Shown: in pieces, positions 8,307 through 15,620 of the stretch
How positions within the stretch are numbered: the stretch's first letter is position 1
How the letters are laid out: the number at the start of each line of letters is the position of its first letter
NCBI GenBank assembly: GCA_019753125.1
Contig: JAIELH010000011.1
Coordinates: 62,001 to 126,000, forward strand
Source of the DNA: Gallionellaceae bacterium
GTDB taxonomy: Bacteria > Pseudomonadota > Gammaproteobacteria > Burkholderiales > Gallionellaceae
DNA: 64,000 bases
Direction: 5' to 3'
Program-made: the position numbers and the translations under genes
Notes under the pieces: model-generated
Databases searched by the model: none
What the model was told of the DNA's origin: nothing
What the model saw: the letters and a program-made list of their open reading frames with translations, nothing else

Positions 8307-9266
8307 CTATAACATGTCATCCGTAGGGTGGGCTATGCCCACCATGCCGGGCATAGCCCGGCCTACATCCGGCTTCGCGCCATTCTGCTTGGACGCATCC
8401 GGCGTCTGCTTGAGCATCGCTGCGCGCGACTCGGGCGTTTCCAGGCTGATGCGCCCCAGCTTCCCGGCGCGATATTCCGTCAGCAATATCATTGCCGCCT
8501 TTTCCATGTCGGGTTCGCCGCCCCGGCCTTTCAGCAGGCAGCCGCGCTTTCTGGCGATGGCTTCGACCACGCCGATGCCATCCATCACAGTTGCATCCAG
8601 GCCGAAACGTTCGGCGAGCTGCGCGGAGTAGCGTGCCAGCAGGATGTTGGCGAGATGTTCGGCGATCTCCTCCTCGATGACGGCATTGCGGCCGATCGCG
8701 TGAATCGCGGCCAGCATCAGGCCGTCCTCGGGATGCTCGATCTTCGGCCACATCAGGCCCGGAGAATCGGTCAGCGTCATGCGCTCGTTCAGGTTGTGGC
8801 ACTGCTGCGACTTGGTCACGGCGGGCTCATCGCCGACATTTGCGACGCGACGTTTGAGCAGCATGTTCATCAGCGTCGATTTGCCGACGTTGGGGATACC
8901 CATGATCATCATGCGCAGCGGTTTGAAGTTGCTGTCACGATGCGGCGCCAACGTCTGGCATAGCTTGGGCACTTTGGCCGCATCGCTGGCGCTCTTGCAG
9001 CTCAACGCCACGGCCTTGACGCCTTGCTGCCTGTTGTAGAAATCCAGCCAAGCCTGGGTGACGGCAGGATCGGCCAAGTCGGCCTTATTGAGTATCTTCA
9101 GGCAGGGGCGCTGACGATGTTCGCGCAATTCCCGGATCATTGGGTTGCAACTGGCCTCCGGCGCACGCGCATCCAGCACTTCGATGACGACATCGATGCT
9201 TGCCATCGTCTCGGCCGCTTTCTTGCGTGCCGAGGTCATATGACCGGGAAACCACTGGATAGACAT
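8307..9266 (-). CDS. Circularly permuted GTPase, RbgA/YlqF family
   Basis: 319 residues with permuted G motifs in the order G4 (N-K-A-D), G5 (S-C-K-S-A), G1 (G-I-P-N-V-G-K-S-T), G3 (D-S-P-G-L). RbgA-like GTPases assist late assembly of the large ribosomal subunit. The ATG at 9266 gives the family start M-S-I-Q-W-F-P-G-H-M. Its AGAGG ribosome site lies in the end of a MITE-like repeat (9269-9455), 7 nt before the ATG. The last 18 or so residues are encoded by a GTAGGGTGGG-family hairpin and look like an acquired tail. Confidence 0.9.
   Translation of the reverse strand: MSIQWFPGHMTSARKKAAETMASIDVVIEVLDARAPEASCNPMIRELREHRQRPCLKILNKADLADPAVTQAWLDFYNRQQGVKAVALSCKSASDAAKVPKLCQTLAPHRDSNFKPLRMMIMGIPNVGKSTLMNMLLKRRVANVGDEPAVTKSQQCHNLNERMTLTDSPGLMWPKIEHPEDGLMLAAIHAIGRNAVIEEEIAEHLANILLARYSAQLAERFGLDATVMDGIGVVEAIARKRGCLLKGRGGEPDMEKAAMILLTEYRAGKLGRISLETPESRAAMLKQTPDASKQNGAKPDVGRAMPGMVGIAHPTDDML
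8323..8366. repeat. GTAGGGTGGG-family hairpin forming the 3' end of the GTPase gene
   Basis: GTAGGGTGGGCTATGCCC is followed after 8 nt by its near-perfect inverse (16 of 18 paired). Other family members are at 13027, 19583, 35325 and 52811. Here the repeat lies inside the GTPase reading frame and encodes its C-terminus. Confidence 0.7.
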
Positions 9267-9268
9267 TT

Positions 9269-9455
9269 GGGAGCCTCTAAAAATCCACATTTCATCCCAA
9301 CTGCTACGTTGCGGAAGAAATTTCTTGCTTACATATCAAAATATATGCGGCGCGGCAAAACGAAGTTTCAGTGTAGGGTAACCTTCAGGTTAGCCGGAAC
9401 TAAAATTTCTTCCGCGCCTTGCATTTGGGCGAACTCTGAATTTTTAGAGGCTCCC
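9269..9455. mobile_element. MITE-like element with 16-bp perfect terminal inverted repeats
   Basis: 187 bp bounded by GGGAGCCTCTAAAAAT (9269-9284) and its exact inverse (9440-9455), flanked on both sides by ATTT, a possible 4-bp target duplication. The interior holds a second inverted pair around aagaaatttctt/aaatttctt and no reading frame. It lies 2 nt before the GTPase start codon, and its end supplies AGAGG at the right distance for translation initiation. Related copies are at 11533-11800 and, partially, 61297-61329. Confidence 0.75.
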
Positions 9456-9533
9456 ATTTGGCATGTTTTTCTGATTAAAGGCGGATTTTACTCCGTACGG
9501 CTCGCCATCACCTGATAAAAACTTGCAGGTGTG

Positions 9534-10250
9534 TCAGTCAGGCTTCAGCAGCGCCAGTTGTGCCGCGTCGAGATAACACCATGCGCCCCCGGCAAGCCCC
9601 AACTCGTCGAGTTTCAATCTGCCGATCTGCGCACGGTGCAGCGCTGCGCAGTGGTTGCCGGCGGCGGCCAGCATGCGTTTGACCTGATGGTATTTGCCTT
9701 GCTCCAGCACGATCTCGATCCGGTGTGTATCGACGATGCGGCAGCTCACCGCCGCCAGCGGCGCAGGCTCGTCATGCAGTTTCACCCCGGCCAGCAATCG
9801 TGCGGCCAGCTCCGGCGTGGCGGCTTCAGCAGTCGTGGCGACATAAACTTTCGGCACATGGTGTTTGGGCGAGGATTGTTTGTGGATGAACGGCCCGTCG
9901 TCCGACATCAGCAGCAGGCCGGTGGTGTCGTGGTCGAGGCGTCCGACCGGCTGCACGTCGCGCCGCGCAAATTGTTCCGGCAGGATAGTTAGCACACCGG
10001 GATGGTGGCTGGCCTTGCGCGAGCATTCGAAACCGGCCGGTTTGTTCAGTGCGATATAGACATGCTTGCGGTATGTCCACGGCTCGCCGAAGATTGTGAA
10101 TTCAAGGTTGCCGGTCTCGATGGCGGCGCGGCTGTCCCGAATGACATTGCCGGCGATGCTCACTTCCCCGCCGGCAACCAATTCGCTGCACCACTTGCGC
10201 GTGCCAAAGCCCTGCGATTGCAGGATACGATCCAGAGTTAGCTTGCTCAT
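9534..10250 (-). CDS. RsuA/RluB-type pseudouridine synthase
   Basis: 238 residues. An N-terminal S4-like RNA-binding domain (R-I-L-Q-S-Q-G-F-G-T-R-K, about 5-60) precedes the synthase domain with the catalytic aspartate motif G-R-L-D-H-D-T-T-G-L-L-L. Later G-K-Y-H-Q-V-K-R-M-L-A-A-A-G-N is the conserved closing motif. It isomerises a uridine in rRNA, probably 16S as in RsuA. The ATG at 10250 is the domain start; longer upstream frame is non-coding. Confidence 0.88.
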   Translation of the reverse strand: MSKLTLDRILQSQGFGTRKWCSELVAGGEVSIAGNVIRDSRAAIETGNLEFTIFGEPWTYRKHVYIALNKPAGFECSRKASHHPGVLTILPEQFARRDVQPVGRLDHDTTGLLLMSDDGPFIHKQSSPKHHVPKVYVATTAEAATPELAARLLAGVKLHDEPAPLAAVSCRIVDTHRIEIVLEQGKYHQVKRMLAAAGNHCAALHRAQIGRLKLDELGLAGGAWCYLDAAQLALLKPD

Positions 10251-10382
10251 GGCGTGACTGTAGCAGAAACGCCGTAATTTTCTGGCATAGTGCAGCAACA
10301 GCGTTGCGTAAAACATGCTGGCTAAGCGCTTCATGCGGATATAGACTACGCATATCCTTAACCGTAAGAAAGACGCGGCACT

Positions 10383-11486
10383 ATGACAAACATTCAGGCT
10401 TTGACCTACCCGGTTATACATGACCGCGAGGCGTTGTGCGAATTTGCCGATGTATTGCTGGACCGCGCGCCGGAGATCGAAAAAAACATGGCCAAACTGA
10501 GCCATGATTCTTCCAACCGTGTGGTGGTTGCGGATATTTTCCGCGCGCTGCACAACATCAAGGGTGATGCCGCACTGTGCAAAGTCGAAATAGCGGGCCT
10601 GATCGCGCACCCGATCGAATCGCTGTTGACCCGTTTGCGCTCTGGCGAAGTACGTTACACCCAGCTGTTGGGCGAAGTGATATTGCTTGCTGTGGACCGG
10701 CTTGAGCTGGCGATCGAAGCGCTGGTAGCGGACAGGCCGGTGGCGCACCTGAAACTGGTAGCGCTGGTGGATGGTCTGGAGCAGATGGGCCAGGCGCCCC
10801 AAGCCAGTCTTGATGCTGCGGCTGCCAAGGTAATCAAATCGGTCACAGGATTTCAGCCACAGGCGACGCTACGAAGTTCAATCGACAAGCTGCCCGATCC
10901 GGGAAAATCAAAGAACAGCATGGCGGCCGATCTGCTGTTCTTTCGTTCTCTTGCCTTGCAGTTTGAAACGCATTCACCAATGTTCAAAGGGCGCGCCGCG
11001 CGCATCCATCAACTGGCCCTGGACACCAATCGTGAGGCAAATTCTCCGGTGGATGCGACGCAACTGGAGGCGGCGGTCTATATGCACGATGTGGGCATGA
11101 TGTTTTTGTCAGAATCCATATGGCTTAAAGTGGGTAACATCAGCGATGAGGAGCGCAGTATCCTCCACACACATTCCGGACTCGGCGCCGGTTTGCTGGA
11201 GCGTATGGATGGCTGGAAGGGAGCGGCGGAAATGGTGCATCAGCACCACGAAATGTGGAATGGGGCAGGTTATCCGGATGGTTTGCAAGGCGACAAAATT
11301 TGTCCGGGCGCAAAGATTCTTGCGATCGTGGACGCCTTTGAGGCAGTCACGCTCAAACACAGTACGCGCGGGCATAATCGCTCCGTACTGCGCGCTATTG
11401 CCGAAGTCAATGCCTGTGATAGCCAGTTTGCACCGGAATGGATCGAGCCGTTCAATGCCGTTATCCGGCGCATGATCGAACATTAG
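10383..11486 (+). CDS. HPt-HD-GYP fusion signalling protein
   Basis: 367 residues, two domains. Residues about 15-115 form a histidine phosphotransfer four-helix bundle with the phospho-accepting His57 in H-N-I-K-G-D-A. Residues about 185-360 are an HD-GYP domain: H209, H235-D236, H264, H288-H289-E290, G-A-G-Y-P-D-G (294-300) and D317. HD-GYP proteins degrade cyclic di-GMP; here the usual D-I-G-K is D-V-G-M, so activity is uncertain. The arrangement suggests phosphorelay control of c-di-GMP turnover. No signal peptide or membrane segment. Apparently monocistronic, next to a MITE. Confidence 0.85.
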   Translation: MTNIQALTYPVIHDREALCEFADVLLDRAPEIEKNMAKLSHDSSNRVVVADIFRALHNIKGDAALCKVEIAGLIAHPIESLLTRLRSGEVRYTQLLGEVILLAVDRLELAIEALVADRPVAHLKLVALVDGLEQMGQAPQASLDAAAAKVIKSVTGFQPQATLRSSIDKLPDPGKSKNSMAADLLFFRSLALQFETHSPMFKGRAARIHQLALDTNREANSPVDATQLEAAVYMHDVGMMFLSESIWLKVGNISDEERSILHTHSGLGAGLLERMDGWKGAAEMVHQHHEMWNGAGYPDGLQGDKICPGAKILAIVDAFEAVTLKHSTRGHNRSVLRAIAEVNACDSQFAPEWIEPFNAVIRRMIEH

Positions 11487-11532
11487 GGGTATGCTGCGCC
11501 GTTCCCCGTTATTACAGGATCCAGGATCGTGA

Positions 11533-11800
11533 GAGCCTCCAAAAATTTACTTTTGCGTGATGAAGCGCAAGGAGCCGCGCAGCGAATGACGAGACAACAT
11601 ACCGCATAGCGGCTTGTTGCGGCAAAAACTGATCTTCAGGTTATGTTGAAGCCACATATCAAATCGATAGACGGGGAATGAGCGACAACGAAGTTGCGGT
11701 GAAGGCTCATATCGGCGCAGCTGATGTGAAACTGCGAAGCAGTGGCCGGAACCAACACGCGACACAGCGATTCGCCCGGAAAATAAATTTATAGAGGCCC
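11533..11800. mobile_element. Second copy of the GAGCCTC-end MITE-like element
   Basis: This fills most of the 318-nt gap between the HD-GYP and MobB-like genes. The left end GAGCCTCCAAAAATTT (11533-11548) and right end AAATTTATAGAGGCCC (11785-11800) pair at 13 of 16 positions. The interior differs in length from the 9269 copy and shows no convincing gene. The right end carries AGAGG exactly 7 nt before the GTG start of the next gene. Confidence 0.6.
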
Positions 11801-11804
11801 ATTC

Positions 11805-12305
11805 GTGAAAATATTTCGTATTTGCGGTTACGGCAGCGGGCGTAGCGTTCTGGTGTCAAGGCTGGCCGAAGAATTCAGCTTTCGCCAACTTGAAATCGCG
11901 GTAATCAAGCATGCGCACAAGCCGTTCGACCTGGACAAACAGGGCTCGGATACTTACAACCTGCGCCAGAGCGGATGCCGGCAGACCCTGATCGCCAACC
12001 GCGACCGCTGGGGGTTGTTGTGCGAAACACCCGAGCGACCGGAGCCAGACCCGATTCTGTTAGCCAGGCATCTCGCCGAGTGCGACCTGGTGCTTGCGGT
12101 CGGATTCGATAGTGCGCCGCTGCCCGGTCTCGAAGTGATTCGCTCCAACAATCAGACAGCACCGTTATACCAGCACGATGCGCATATCCAGACCGTCGTC
12201 ATTGATGGTGCGCCACCACCCAATGTGCCCTATGCCTTTGCGCATGATGAGATCGAAAATATCGCGACCCATATAACGGAGCAGGCGATAGTGCTTGTGG
12301 TGTAA
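11805..12305 (+). CDS. MobB-like molybdopterin-guanine dinucleotide adapter with degenerate P-loop
   Basis: 166 residues, GTG start. It follows E. coli MobB closely over its length: I-K-H-A-H-K-P-F-D-L-D-K-Q-G-S-D-T-Y-N-L-R-Q-S-G, R-W-G-L-L-C-E-T-P and a central D-L-V-L-A-V-G-F. MobB is a GTP-binding helper of MobA in guanylating molybdopterin. The Walker A is G-Y-G-S-G-R-S-V instead of G-x-x-G-x-G-K-T: the phosphate-binding lysine is arginine and the following Thr/Ser pattern is altered. It may bind nucleotide poorly or act as a structural partner. moaA lies 2.1 kb downstream. The ribosome site comes from the adjoining MITE end. Confidence 0.75.
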   Translation: MKIFRICGYGSGRSVLVSRLAEEFSFRQLEIAVIKHAHKPFDLDKQGSDTYNLRQSGCRQTLIANRDRWGLLCETPERPEPDPILLARHLAECDLVLAVGFDSAPLPGLEVIRSNNQTAPLYQHDAHIQTVVIDGAPPPNVPYAFAHDEIENIATHITEQAIVLVV

Positions 12306-12333
12306 ACGGCTTAGTTGTTTTCGAGGAACAGGA

Positions 12334-12741
12334 TTACCTTTTTTCCGCGCGCAACAAGGCATGAACGATCTCGCACACTATCGCCTTGTGCCTGGGCGCC
12401 AAACGCTGAAAATCTTCCGGCAGCGTTTTGAGGGCATCCTCTCCATAGGCGCTACGTTCTTCCTCCACTTTCAGCGCCACCACGCTTTTCTCGTTCTCAC
12501 CATAGTGCAGCCAATAGGGAGACGCCTTCAGCCATTTTGCCAGGGTGCGGATTTTATCTCCTGCGGGAATAGCTTCCCCGTTGAGCCACTTGCGCACGGC
12601 TTGAGTGGTAACCGGTTTACCCAGATAACGCCGGTTGAATTCGCGTGCCACGCCGGTAGGGCTGGCAATGCCGATCCCAGCATCGTTGAACAAGCGCGTC
12701 AACCGCTTGCCGAAAGCTTCCTTCTCGTTCATCAGACTCAT
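12334..12741 (-). CDS. Small helix-turn-helix regulator (phage-repressor/XRE-like)
   Basis: 135 residues. The N-terminal half contains a lambda-repressor-like HTH (A-R-E-F-N-R-R-Y-L-G-K-P-V-T-T-Q-A-V-R-K-W-L-N-G) followed by K-I-R-T-L-A-K-W-L, a pattern common in one-component regulators without a ligand domain. The C-terminal part is charged and helical. The ATG at 12741 is preferred to a TTG at 12747. A palindrome immediately upstream (12751-12768) is a likely autoregulatory operator. Targets unknown. Confidence 0.75.
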   Translation of the reverse strand: MSLMNEKEAFGKRLTRLFNDAGIGIASPTGVAREFNRRYLGKPVTTQAVRKWLNGEAIPAGDKIRTLAKWLKASPYWLHYGENEKSVVALKVEEERSAYGEDALKTLPEDFQRLAPRHKAIVCEIVHALLRAEKR

Positions 12742-12750
12742 GTACAAAAG

Positions 12751-12768
12751 TTACCATTCTGTTGGTAA
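12751..12768. promoter_or_regulatory. Candidate operator of the HTH regulator
   Basis: TTACCATTCTGTTGGTAA: perfect 6-bp arms (TTACCA/TGGTAA) around a 6-nt centre, 9 nt upstream of the regulator's ATG. A further GGGTAACC palindrome is at 12786-12793. Confidence 0.5.
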
Positions 12769-12939
12769 TTATCAGTTGCTTTTATGGGTAACCGGAAATA
12801 AACTACAAAAAACTTGGCAAGCACCCTCTGCAATATTGGTTGCCGTAAATCAGGCAAATGTGCGGAGAAGGCGACGCGCAGCCAGTTACAAAAAAGGCCG
12901 GGAAACGGCTGAGCATGCAACCCGAGGAGTGAAAAACAA

Positions 12940-13020
12940 ATGGCAACCAAACAAACAAAAAAGGGAGAAGCTTTTGTTTTCGTCATCACTTTCGGTATGC
13001 GCCATCAGCGCAATTGTTAG
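12940..13020 (+). CDS. Possible 26-residue small ORF
   Basis: M-A-T-K-Q-T-K-K-G-E-A-F then a hydrophobic F-V-F-V-I-T-F; AGGAG lies 10 nt upstream of the ATG. No family recognised. It could equally be the remnant of the original 5' region of the following DUF1566 gene, cut off by the repeat at 13027. Confidence 0.2.
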   Translation: MATKQTKKGEAFVFVITFGMRHQRNC

Positions 13021-13026
13021 AGCATA

Positions 13027-13095
13027 CGTAGGGTGGGCACATCATTGCGCCCACGCAGTTCCAATATCGCGTGTGCAGATAAAACCTCTGCCCAC
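13027..13095. repeat. GTAGGGTGGG-family repeat at the 5' end of DUF1566 copy 1
   Basis: It begins CGTAGGGTGGGCACATC, contains an inner inverse GCGCCCACGC, and a second inverse TGCCCACCC near 13087-13095. It replaces the upstream sequence that copy 2 still has. The 331-nt gap 12742-13072 thus holds the operator, the doubtful 26-codon ORF and this repeat. Confidence 0.55.
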
Positions 13096-13564
13096 CCAAA
13101 AACTATTATTCACTTGCCTGCTGGGCGTTCTGCCTGTCGCAGTATCTGCACAGCCCTATGTGATTTCCGCCGACGGCACCGAGGTCACCGACCAGAAAAC
13201 GGGGCTGATCTGGCGGCGCTGCGCCGAAGGCATGGTTTTCAGCGCTGGCACTTGCACGGGAAAAGCCCGTGCGTTTGCATATGAGGCTGCCTTGCAGCAT
13301 GCTGCAACCCAAGCCAGAAGCACCGGTATCGCCTGGCGTTTGCCGAATATAAAAGAGCTTTCCAGTATTGCCAATAAAAGCCGCAGCAGCCCGGCGATTG
13401 ATCCTGCGGCTTTCCCGGCTACGCCAGCAAGCTGGTTTTGGTCTGCCTCGCCCGAGGTTGGCAGCTCCAGCTACGCCTTGTGCACCAGCTTCAACAGTGG
13501 CAGCGTTTACAGCTACTACCGCAACAGCAATGGTTATGTGCGGTTAGTGCGTGCCGGTCATTGA
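13073..13564 (+). CDS. Secreted DUF1566 (Lcl C-terminal-type) protein, copy 1
   Basis: 163 residues from the GTG at 13073, which yields a workable signal peptide (K-L-L-F-T-C-L-L-G-V-L-P-V-A-V-S-A) before A-Q-P-Y-V. The mature protein is a DUF1566 domain (V-T-D-Q-K-T-G-L-I-W-R-R-C, W-R-L-P-N-I-K-E-L, W-F-W-S-A-S and V-R-L-V-R), a C-type-lectin-like fold. Nucleotides 13162-13452 are about 98% identical to copy 2, but the last 30 codons before V-R-L-V-R-A-G-H differ strongly. The original start seems lost to a repeat, so expression is uncertain. Function unknown; probably an envelope or secreted binding protein. Confidence 0.7.
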   Translation: MQIKPLPTQKLLFTCLLGVLPVAVSAQPYVISADGTEVTDQKTGLIWRRCAEGMVFSAGTCTGKARAFAYEAALQHAATQARSTGIAWRLPNIKELSSIANKSRSSPAIDPAAFPATPASWFWSASPEVGSSSYALCTSFNSGSVYSYYRNSNGYVRLVRAGH

Positions 13565-13747
13565 TTTGGCCGCATAACAGCTTTGGTTGGTATTGCGTTT
13601 TGCTGGATGGATATTGGACATGCGTAAGGTGGTCAGAGGCTTTATATTTGTACGCCCTACAAAAACTTCGGCACGGCGACCGTTCCCCGGATTCCGCTTC
13701 GTTTCATCCGGGCTATAAGCCAACCATTAATGATGGAGGGAGCCATA

Positions 13748-14230
13748 ATGAAAACAGCACAACTTGCCATACTGTTATTTATTTGTCTGTTGGGCATTCT
13801 GCCTGTCGCAGCCTCTGCCCAGCCCTATCTGATTTCCGCCGACGGCACCGAGGTCACCGACCAGAAAACGGGGCTGATCTGGCGGCGCTGCGCCGAAGGC
13901 ATGGTTTTCAGCGCTGGCACTTGCACGGGAAAAGCCCGTGCGTTTGCATATGAGGCTGCCTTGCAGCATGCTGCAACCCAAGCCAGAAGCACCGGTATCG
14001 CCTGGCGCTTGCCGGATATAAAAGAGCTTTCCAGTATTGCCGATAAAAGCCGCAGCAGCCCGGCGATTGATCCCACGGCTTTTCCGGCTACGCCGGCAAG
14101 CTGGTTTTGGTCTGCCTCGCCCTTCGCTGGCAAATCCAATCTCGCCTGGGGCGTCTATTTCTACAATGGCGATGTCAGCTACTACCGCCTCAATAATTAC
14201 CATGTGCGGTTAGTGCGTGCCGGCCATTGA
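13748..14230 (+). CDS. Secreted DUF1566 (Lcl C-terminal-type) protein, copy 2
   Basis: 160 residues. Good start: GGAGG 8 nt before the ATG, then M-K-T-A-Q-L-A-I-L-L-F-I-C-L-L signal peptide with cleavage near A-A-S-A. The body equals copy 1, including the C-E and C-T cysteines, and ends with the variable stretch (14124-14202) and conserved V-R-L-V-R-A-G-H. The downstream flanks of both copies are also related, so this is a tandem duplication of about 680 bp. Variable codons are mostly NNY, as in targets of diversity-generating retroelements. No reverse transcriptase is in the window. Confidence 0.8.
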   Translation: MKTAQLAILLFICLLGILPVAASAQPYLISADGTEVTDQKTGLIWRRCAEGMVFSAGTCTGKARAFAYEAALQHAATQARSTGIAWRLPDIKELSSIADKSRSSPAIDPTAFPATPASWFWSASPFAGKSNLAWGVYFYNGDVSYYRLNNYHVRLVRAGH

Positions 14231-14446
14231 TTGGGCCGCGCAACCGTTTTGGGTATTGTATTTCGCCGTGAGCAATGGCGGAAACAAGCTGGCGCGCGCT
14301 GTGTGCATGATCGATGGCTGTATAAACGAGAGCGGGTAGCCCGGACAAAAACCTTTTCCGGATCATGTTGCTTTGACCAAATCCTGCCGCTGGCGCAAAA
14401 TTTCAAACTCGCAACGACCAATCTTGTTTTCACTTAACCGGCAGCC

Positions 14447-15559
14447 ATGTCAGAAGTATTCAAAATCACCCCGGCTTCACTCTCCGTAAACCTTGCCATT
14501 CAGGACTATCGCACACTGGATGTGCCGCGTGATTACGGCACATCGATCAGCGACACGCTGCTGCGGCCAATGCGCGATTTGCGCATTTCCGTCACGGATC
14601 GCTGCAACCTGCGCTGCACTTATTGCATGCCGCGCGAAGTTTTCGATGAAAGCCATAATTTTTTGCCACGAGCCGAATTGCTCAGCTTCGAGGAAATCGA
14701 GCGTTTGGCCAGATTGTTCATTCAATTGGGCGTGCAAAAAATCCGCCTGACCGGCGGCGAGCCGTTGTTGCGACGCGGCATCGAGCAACTCATCGAAAGC
14801 CTGTCCAAATTACATACCGCACAAGGCAAACCTGTGGAAGTCGCGCTGACCACCAATGCGGTATTGCTGGCACAGAAAGCGCAATCGCTCAGGAATGCCG
14901 GCTTGTCGCGCGTAACGGTCAGCCTGGATGGGCTGAGCGAAGAGGTTTTTCAGCGCATGAGCGATTCGGATGTGCCGGTCAAAACCGTGCTGGACGGCAT
15001 TGCCGCCGCGCAACAGGCCGGGTTCGCGCCGGTCAAAGTCAATGTGGTGGTGAAGCGCGGCATGAACGACGGTGAAATCATTCCGCTGGCCAGGCATTTT
15101 CGCAACAGCGGCGTCGTGCTGCGCTTCATCGAGTTCATGGATGTCGGCACGACCAACGGCTGGCGCATGGATGATGTTGTTCCGGCGCAGGAAATACTGC
15201 GCCAGATCGCCGGCCACTATCCGATCCGCCAGATCGATCCCAACTATAGCGGCGAAGTGGCGGAGCGCTGGAGCTATCTGGACGGCGGCGGCGAAATTGG
15301 TGTTATTTCTTCCGTCACGCAGGCGTTCTGCCACGAATGCACCCGCGTCCGGCTTTCCACCGATGGCAAACTGTACAATTGTCTGTTCGCCGCCAGTGGC
15401 GCCGATCTGCGCACCCCGTTACGGATGTGCGAAAGCGACCGGGTGTTGACCAACCTGATCGCCGGCCACTGGATGCAGCGCAATGACCGTTATTCGCAAC
15501 TGCGCCACGCGGCAACCGTTCCGATGCAGAAGATCGAAATGTCTTATATCGGCGGGTGA
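14447..15559 (+). CDS. moaA: GTP 3',8-cyclase MoaA
   Basis: 370-residue radical-SAM enzyme catalysing the first step of molybdenum cofactor synthesis. The SAM-cluster motif C-N-L-R-C-T-Y-C is near residue 55, the G-G-E-P motif follows, the C-terminal second cluster is formed by F-C-H-E-C-T-R and a later cysteine (Y-N-C-L-F), and the protein ends with the essential G-G. The N-terminus is about 40 residues longer than in many homologues; the ATG at 14447 is the first in frame after a stop. Isolated from other moa genes here. Confidence 0.96.
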   Translation: MSEVFKITPASLSVNLAIQDYRTLDVPRDYGTSISDTLLRPMRDLRISVTDRCNLRCTYCMPREVFDESHNFLPRAELLSFEEIERLARLFIQLGVQKIRLTGGEPLLRRGIEQLIESLSKLHTAQGKPVEVALTTNAVLLAQKAQSLRNAGLSRVTVSLDGLSEEVFQRMSDSDVPVKTVLDGIAAAQQAGFAPVKVNVVVKRGMNDGEIIPLARHFRNSGVVLRFIEFMDVGTTNGWRMDDVVPAQEILRQIAGHYPIRQIDPNYSGEVAERWSYLDGGGEIGVISSVTQAFCHECTRVRLSTDGKLYNCLFAASGADLRTPLRMCESDRVLTNLIAGHWMQRNDRYSQLRHAATVPMQKIEMSYIGG

Positions 15560-15572
15560 CAACATCAAGTGT

Positions 15573-15581
15573 TGGTATAAT
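15573..15581 (+). promoter_or_regulatory. Extended -10 promoter of metK
   Basis: TGGTATAAT, a perfect extended -10, begins 13 nt after the moaA stop and gives a leader of about 32 nt for metK. The -35 region is poor, as expected for extended -10 promoters. Confidence 0.6.
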
Positions 15582-15620
15582 GCCTGCCCTTTAATTCATT
15601 GAGAGCTTGAGCGGAGAACC

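Noticed and set aside
13027-13095. CRISPR-like repetition around the GTAGGGTGGG repeats
   Set aside because: Copies are dispersed hairpins of variable interior, not regularly spaced direct repeats, and no cas genes are present.
15560-15620. SAM riboswitch before metK
   Set aside because: The leader is about 30 nt after the promoter, too short for known SAM classes.
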